Assembly: GCF_018614615.1 (NCBI RefSeq) | Contig: NZ_JAGGOK010000049.1 | Span: forward strand, 122,355 to 186,354 | Direction: 5' to 3' | DNA from: Streptomyces sp. ISL-100 | GTDB lineage: Bacteria > Actinomycetota > Actinomycetes > Streptomycetales > Streptomycetaceae | Length of the DNA: 64,000 nucleotides | In this document: piece by piece, positions 60,100 to 64,000 of the stretch | Numbering within the stretch: the first letter of the stretch is position 1 | Layout: each line of letters opens with the position of its first letter | The notes under the pieces: model-generated | Told to the model about the DNA's origin: nothing | Databases searched by the model: none | What the model saw: the letters and a program-made list of their open reading frames with translations, nothing else | Program-made: the position numbers and the translations under genes

Positions 60100-61368
60100 G
60101 TGACGGACAAGCGCCCAGCAGCCCAGGACATTCCCGAGACGGCGCCACGAGAGCCGCAACCGGTCTCCCGGCCGTCCCTCTGGAACCGTAACTTCCGGCT
60201 CTTCTTCGTGGCCCGTACGGTCGCGGTCTTCGGCGACGGCATGGTCCCCGTCGCCCTCGCCGCGGGCCTGCTCGGCGCCGGCCACCCCGGCTCGTCCGTC
60301 GGCTACGCCCTCGCCGCGTGGATCGGCCCCTTCGCGGTGCTGGTCCTCTTCGGCGGCGTACTCGCGGACCGCTTCACGCCCCGCCGGATGATGATCACCG
60401 CGGACGCGCTGCGGCTGGTCGGCGCCTCGGTGCTCGCGGCCTCCTTCGCCACCGGCGATCCGTCGGTGTGGGTGGTGTACGGGCTGAGCGCGGTCAGCGG
60501 TGTCGGCGCCGCGCTCTTCCAGCCCGGGGTGGCTTCGATCGTCCCGCGCATCGCGCACGACGTACAGCAGGCGAACGCGGTCCTGCGCGTCTGCGAGGCG
60601 CTCATGACCATGGCGGGCCCGGCCTTCGCCGGGCTCGTGGTCGGCCTTACCGGCGGCGCGGGTGCGGGCGCGGTCTTCGCCGCGAACGCCGTGACCTTCG
60701 CGGTGAGCGGCATCTTCCTGTTCCTGCTGCGGCTGCCGCCGGTCGGTGACCCGGTGAAGCGCGGCTCGCTGCTGGCTGAACTGGTCGTCGGGTGGCACGA
60801 GTTTACGGCGCGCAGCTGGCTGTGGGGCGTCATCGCGATCTGGACGGTGTACGGGCTGACCGTCGCCGGCCCGATGCTGCCGCTGACGGCCGTCCTGGTG
60901 ACCGAGGCCCACGGTTCGGGAACGTACGGCGCGCTGATGGCGGTCAATGGCGCGGGCAGCGTCGCGGGGGGCCTGCTGGCGCTGCGCCTGCGGCCGCGGC
61001 GGCCGCTGGCGGCGGGGGCGGTGGCGCTGCTCGGAGTGGTGGCGAACCTGCTGGTGCTGGGGCTCGGCATGCCCGTACTCGGCCTGGGAATCGGGCAGTT
61101 CGCCGGCGGTGCGGCCTTCGCGTTCTGGCTGGTGATGTGGTCGACGACGGTCCAGACGCACGTCCCGGCCGATGCGCTGAACCGAATGCACGCGTACGAC
61201 GTCTCCGGATCGCTGCTGATGATGGCGGCGGGCCGGGCGCTGGCGGGTCCGGTGGCGGAGGCGCTGGGCGCGGAGAAGGTGCTGCTGGCCGGGGTGGTGA
61301 TCATGCTGGGGGTGGTCGGGGTGCTGCTGGGGGCGCGGCCGATCCGGGAGCTGAGGCGCGTGGCCTGA
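60100..61368 (+). CDS. MFS transporter (EntS-like exporter)
   Basis: A 422-residue membrane protein with 12 predicted helices. LWNRNFRLFFVARTVAVFGDGMVPVALA opens the first helix; GGVLADRFTPRRMMITADALRLV is the conserved loop 2-3 motif; QPGVASIVPRIAHDVQQANAVLRVCEAL and a large cytosolic loop divide the halves. This is the MFS_3/EntS-like branch of drug and siderophore exporters. GTG 60100 has no clear ribosome site but opens the conserved sequence (MTDKRPAAQ). Probably activated or repressed by the divergent AraC/DJ-1 regulator. Confidence 0.88.
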   Translation: MTDKRPAAQDIPETAPREPQPVSRPSLWNRNFRLFFVARTVAVFGDGMVPVALAAGLLGAGHPGSSVGYALAAWIGPFAVLVLFGGVLADRFTPRRMMITADALRLVGASVLAASFATGDPSVWVVYGLSAVSGVGAALFQPGVASIVPRIAHDVQQANAVLRVCEALMTMAGPAFAGLVVGLTGGAGAGAVFAANAVTFAVSGIFLFLLRLPPVGDPVKRGSLLAELVVGWHEFTARSWLWGVIAIWTVYGLTVAGPMLPLTAVLVTEAHGSGTYGALMAVNGAGSVAGGLLALRLRPRRPLAAGAVALLGVVANLLVLGLGMPVLGLGIGQFAGGAAFAFWLVMWSTTVQTHVPADALNRMHAYDVSGSLLMMAAGRALAGPVAEALGAEKVLLAGVVIMLGVVGVLLGARPIRELRRVA

Positions 61369-61462
61369 GGCCGCGAGAAACGGCTCGGCGTGTCCCGATC
61401 CTTGCGAACCGTGACCGTCGGGCCACTCGTCCGAGATCTCGACGCCCACGAAGCTGAGTGAC

Positions 61463-62797
61463 GTGACCCAGACAACCGAAGCCGCCCCGCACGCCACCCC
61501 CGGGCCCGCCCGACCCCGTCGTCAGCCCCGCCCGCGGCGCAGCCGCCGAATGTCACCGCACCGCGCGTGGTTCGTCGCGGCCGTGGCGTTTGTGACGATC
61601 ATCGGCGGGGCCGCCTTCAACTCCCTGCCCGGCCTCCTCATCGGCCCGCTGCACCAGGAATTCGGCTGGTCGCGCGGCGAGATCGGGCTCGCGGTCTCCA
61701 TCGACATGGCGCTGTACGGCCTGACCGCGCCGTTCGCCGCCGCCCTCATGGACCGCTTCGGCATGCGCAGGGTGGTGGTCGTGGCGCTGAGCATGGTCGC
61801 CGCGGGCGCCCTGCTGAGCGTCTGGATGACGGCCAGCTGGCAGCTGATGCTCTACTGGGGCCTGCTCGTCGGCCTCGGCACCGGCTCGATGGCGATGGCC
61901 TTCTCGGCGACGGTCACCAACCGCTGGTTCGTCGCCCGCCGGGGCCTGGTCACCGGCGTCCTGACGGCCGCGGGCGCGTCCGGCCAGCTGGTCTTCCTTC
62001 CGCTCTGCGCCTGGATCGTCGAGAACCACGGCTGGCGGCCCGCCTCCGTCACGGTCGCGCTCGCCGCGCTGGTCGTCGTCCCGTTCGTCTGGCTGCTGCT
62101 GCGCGACCACCCGGCGGACGTGGGGCTGGCGCCGTACGGCGGGGAGTTCGTCCCGAAGCCCGCGCCGCAGACGGGCGCGGCGAAGCGCGCGGTCACGGTC
62201 CTCTTCGCGGCGGCGAAGACCGGCCCCTTCTGGCTGCTGGCGGGTACGTTCGCGATCTGCGGTGCCTCGACGAACGGCCTCATCCGTACGCACTTCGTGC
62301 CTTCGGCCCACGACCACGGCATGCCGATCACGGCAGCTGCCTCACTGCTGGCCGTCATCGGCATCTTCGACGTCATCGGCACGATCGCCTCCGGCTGGCT
62401 CACCGACCGCTTCGAGGCGCGCCGCCTGCTCGCCGTGTACTACGCGCTGCGCGGCGTCTCGCTGCTCTTCCTGCCGATGCTGATGGCCCCGTCCGTCCAC
62501 CCGCCGATGATTTTCTTCATCGTCTTCTACGGGCTCGACTGGGTGGCCACGGTTCCGCCTACCCTCGCCGTGTGCCGTGAGCAGTACGGCGAGGACTCGG
62601 CCATCGTCTTCGGCTGGGTGCTGGCGTCGCACCAGGTGGGAGCGGCGGCGGTCGCGTTCGCGGGCGGTGTGGCACGGGATGTGTTCGGCTCGTACGACGT
62701 GGTCTGGTACGCGGCGGGGGCGCTGTGCGCGGCGGCGGCGCTGATGTCCCTGGTGATCCGCAGGAAGCCGGCGTTCGTTGGGGAGGTCAAGGGCTGA
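61463..62797 (+). CDS. MFS transporter (monocarboxylate-porter type)
   Basis: A 444-residue membrane protein with 12 predicted helices: FNSLPGLLIGPLHQEFGWSRGEIGLAVSI in the first loop and MDRFGMRRVVVVALSMVAAG as the loop 2-3 motif; the central loop is about residues 205-245. The GWSRGEIGLA pattern is typical of MFS carriers related to oxalate/formate and monocarboxylate porters, so uptake of a carboxylic acid for the adjacent catabolic genes is a reasonable guess. GTG 61463, or ATG for MSPHRAWF 29 residues later. Its 3' end overlaps the convergent flavin reductase gene by 11 nt. Confidence 0.87.
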   Translation: MTQTTEAAPHATPGPARPRRQPRPRRSRRMSPHRAWFVAAVAFVTIIGGAAFNSLPGLLIGPLHQEFGWSRGEIGLAVSIDMALYGLTAPFAAALMDRFGMRRVVVVALSMVAAGALLSVWMTASWQLMLYWGLLVGLGTGSMAMAFSATVTNRWFVARRGLVTGVLTAAGASGQLVFLPLCAWIVENHGWRPASVTVALAALVVVPFVWLLLRDHPADVGLAPYGGEFVPKPAPQTGAAKRAVTVLFAAAKTGPFWLLAGTFAICGASTNGLIRTHFVPSAHDHGMPITAAASLLAVIGIFDVIGTIASGWLTDRFEARRLLAVYYALRGVSLLFLPMLMAPSVHPPMIFFIVFYGLDWVATVPPTLAVCREQYGEDSAIVFGWVLASHQVGAAAVAFAGGVARDVFGSYDVVWYAAGALCAAAALMSLVIRRKPAFVGEVKG

Positions 62798-63413
62798 AGC
62801 GGCCGAACCTGCCCCGGTGGAACAGCAGGGGATCCCCCTCGTCCGTCCCGCCCAGCGCCTCGACCCTGCCGACCACGATCAGGTGGTCACCGCCTGTGTG
62901 CACGGTCTGGATGCGGCAGTCGATCCAGGCCGGTACGGAGTCCAGCAGCGGCGACCCGGTGACGGGCGCCGGCCCGTACCCGACGCCCGCGAACTTGTCC
63001 GCCCCGCTCACCGCGAAACCGCGGCACAGGTCGCCCTGGTCCGCGCCGAGGATGTTGACGCAGAAGACGCCGGCGCGGGCGATGCGCGGCCAGGTCGTGG
63101 ACGTACGGGCGACCATGAAGGTGACCAGGGGCGGGTCGAGCGAGAGGGAGGCGAAGGACTGGCAGGCGAAGCCGGCGGGCCGGCCCTCCGGATCGGTGTT
63201 CGGTGCTGTGATGACGGTGACGCCGCTGGCGAAGTGGCCGAGTACGGAGCGGAATTCGGCCGCGTCGACCGGCAGCCGCTCGTCCGCGCCGACCGCCCGC
63301 AGGTCGGGGCGCGGCAGCGCGTCGTAGGGCTCGGCGGCCGTGGGGGCGCCGACCGACCTGAGGTATCGGACGGCGGTGGCCGCCATCCCTGCGTGTCCCA
63401 TCACGCTGTCCAT
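62787..63413 (-). CDS. flavin reductase family protein (HsaB-like)
   Basis: A 208-residue FMN-binding split-barrel reductase. Core: FRSVLGHFASGVTVITAPNT, GFACQSFASLSLDPPLVTFMV, and ARAGVFCVNILGADQ, then PAWIDCRIQTVHTGGDHLIVVGRVEAL. It supplies reduced flavin to a partner monooxygenase in two-component systems such as HsaAB of steroid breakdown; the partner is not in this window and may lie beyond it. The N-terminal 45 residues are extra. The start codon sits only 4 nt from the shared palindrome, so a later start (M10) or leaderless translation is possible. Confidence 0.87.
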   Translation of the reverse strand: MDSVMGHAGMAATAVRYLRSVGAPTAAEPYDALPRPDLRAVGADERLPVDAAEFRSVLGHFASGVTVITAPNTDPEGRPAGFACQSFASLSLDPPLVTFMVARTSTTWPRIARAGVFCVNILGADQGDLCRGFAVSGADKFAGVGYGPAPVTGSPLLDSVPAWIDCRIQTVHTGGDHLIVVGRVEALGGTDEGDPLLFHRGRFGRFSP

Positions 63414-63417
63414 TGAA

Positions 63418-63434
63418 GCTGACGGTTCGTCAGA
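63418..63434. promoter_or_regulatory. regulon palindrome, site 4
   Basis: GCTGACGGTTCGTCAGA, 14 of 16 arm positions of TCTGACGG-N-CCGTCAGA, just upstream of the flavin reductase start and in the gap to the divergent gene at 63508. Confidence 0.65.
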
Positions 63435-63507
63435 TTGGAAGGGCGCGGGCGGGCGAGTGCAACCCCTGCCGGGGCACCGGCGTCAGAGGTGACGGGAGGG
63501 GTGCTGG

Positions 63508-63990
63508 ATGAAGACGTGGCGCAGGGCGGCAATGGGTTGGGGCGTGGCGCTGATCGCCGAGGTGCTGGTCCTGGCCTCGGCCATGGCGCTGGTCGGCCCG
63601 CATGCGAGCCCGTACGAGGGTGACTTCCGGGCGGCGCTGTGGGCCGTGCTGCGTGCGGGCGCTTGGCCGGGGGCAGTGGGGACGTCGGCGGTGCTCGGTG
63701 GGCTGTGGTTCGTTGCGCCCGGCGCCCGGTCCCGGTCCGGTAAGCCGTACCGGGGAGCGCCGGTCGTGTACGTCCCCGTCGTGGCGGCGGCCGGCGCGCT
63801 GCTGTGGCCGGCGTCGTACATGCCGTACGGCGGGGCCTGGGTGATTCTGTGCCTGGCCTTCGCTGTGCCGGCCGCGGCGGCGAGTGCGGCGGCGGGGCGG
63901 ATGCGGCGTGGCGGGGCGGTCGCGGTGGGGGTGGGGCTGGCCGGGCTGTCGTGGCTGGTGGTGCCGTTCGTGGAGGCGCTCTACCTCTGA
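63508..63990 (+). CDS. integral membrane protein, unknown function
   Basis: A 160-residue protein with four predicted membrane helices (about 10-30, 53-68, 85-105 and 112-128) and a fifth weaker one near the C-terminus (AVGVGLAGLSWLVVPFVEAL). ATG 63508 follows GGGAGGGG. A short loop with SPYEGDFRAAL and GARSRSGKPYRGAPVVY carries the charges. No family recognised. It is divergent from the flavin reductase gene and may be co-controlled by the palindrome at 63418. It ends 10 nt before the window edge. Confidence 0.65.
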   Translation: MKTWRRAAMGWGVALIAEVLVLASAMALVGPHASPYEGDFRAALWAVLRAGAWPGAVGTSAVLGGLWFVAPGARSRSGKPYRGAPVVYVPVVAAAGALLWPASYMPYGGAWVILCLAFAVPAAAASAAAGRMRRGGAVAVGVGLAGLSWLVVPFVEALYL

Positions 63991-64000
63991 TCTTGGCCAG

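Noticed and set aside
59056..61497. An 813-codon extension of the AraC regulator frame
   Set aside because: The region upstream of 60039 is antisense to the MFS gene; the DJ-1 domain begins at GTG 60039 with a good ribosome site.

Overview
The window reads as a chromosomal segment of a Streptomyces or very close relative. Base composition is very GC-rich, genes use GTG starts and many 4-bp ATGA/GTGA overlaps, TTA codons are almost absent, and the gene families are typical of the genus: an I36 inhibitor, GPP34, DUF4360, DmdR1, an SCO4402-family protein, and STAS/ZAS sigma-factor control. From memory, unchecked, the order citrate synthase 2 - pdxH - SIS protein - dmdR1 - SCO4402 - purU - sigma factor - STAS resembles the SCO438x-SCO441x part of S. 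coelicolor. I saw no tRNA, rRNA, CRISPR array, transposase or prophage.

Layout. 0-4.8 kb: secreted and membrane proteins (a partial secreted protein cut by the left edge, an I36-type inhibitor, GPP34, an SGNH hydrolase, a secreted propeller-like protein, a small coiled-coil protein). 5.0-10.0 kb: a GNAT-AAA+ fusion, a membrane protein, and a TetR regulator divergent from a DrrA/DrrB-like exporter with a double-palindrome operator between them. 10.0-16.4 kb: DUF4360 secreted protein, serC, a fused FAD/Fe-S oxidoreductase, an EamA exporter. 16.5-27.0 kb: a tightly coupled acyl-CoA catabolic operon (TIGR03084-type protein, AtuA-like, two-subunit biotin carboxylase, acyl-CoA dehydrogenase, CoA ligase, enoyl-CoA hydratase, TetR), most like acyclic-terpenoid or branched-chain acid breakdown. 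27-34 kb: citrate synthase 2, pdxH, a well-formed small-RNA locus, a PAS protein, two gene remnants joined tail to head, a SIS protein and dmdR1. 34-42 kb: a hydrolase with a TTA codon, an ABC exporter, a primase-polymerase domain protein, a TPR regulator, a Q/P-rich membrane protein. 42-48 kb: a binding lipoprotein, an SCO4402-family protein, purU, a sigma/anti-sigma pair divergent from a STAS antagonist, and an EF-hand protein.

48-63.4 kb holds a second acyl-CoA pathway: CoA ligase, amidohydrolase, three acyl-CoA dehydrogenase genes, cyclase-family hydrolase, SDR, zinc alcohol dehydrogenase, and a flavin reductase, interrupted by a HATPase protein, an AraC/DJ-1 regulator and two MFS transporters. 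Its three control regions carry four copies of one 17-bp palindrome, TCTGACGG-N-CCGTCAGA, so these genes look like one regulon for an unidentified, probably cyclic, substrate.

The observations I would check first are that regulon; the minus-strand RNA at 29.16-29.39 kb (promoter, Shine-Dalgarno, 12-codon ORF, four-way junction, terminator-like hairpin, no downstream gene); and a dispersed palindrome built on GTTCCCGGGAAC found far more often than base composition predicts, sometimes inside variable parts of genes.
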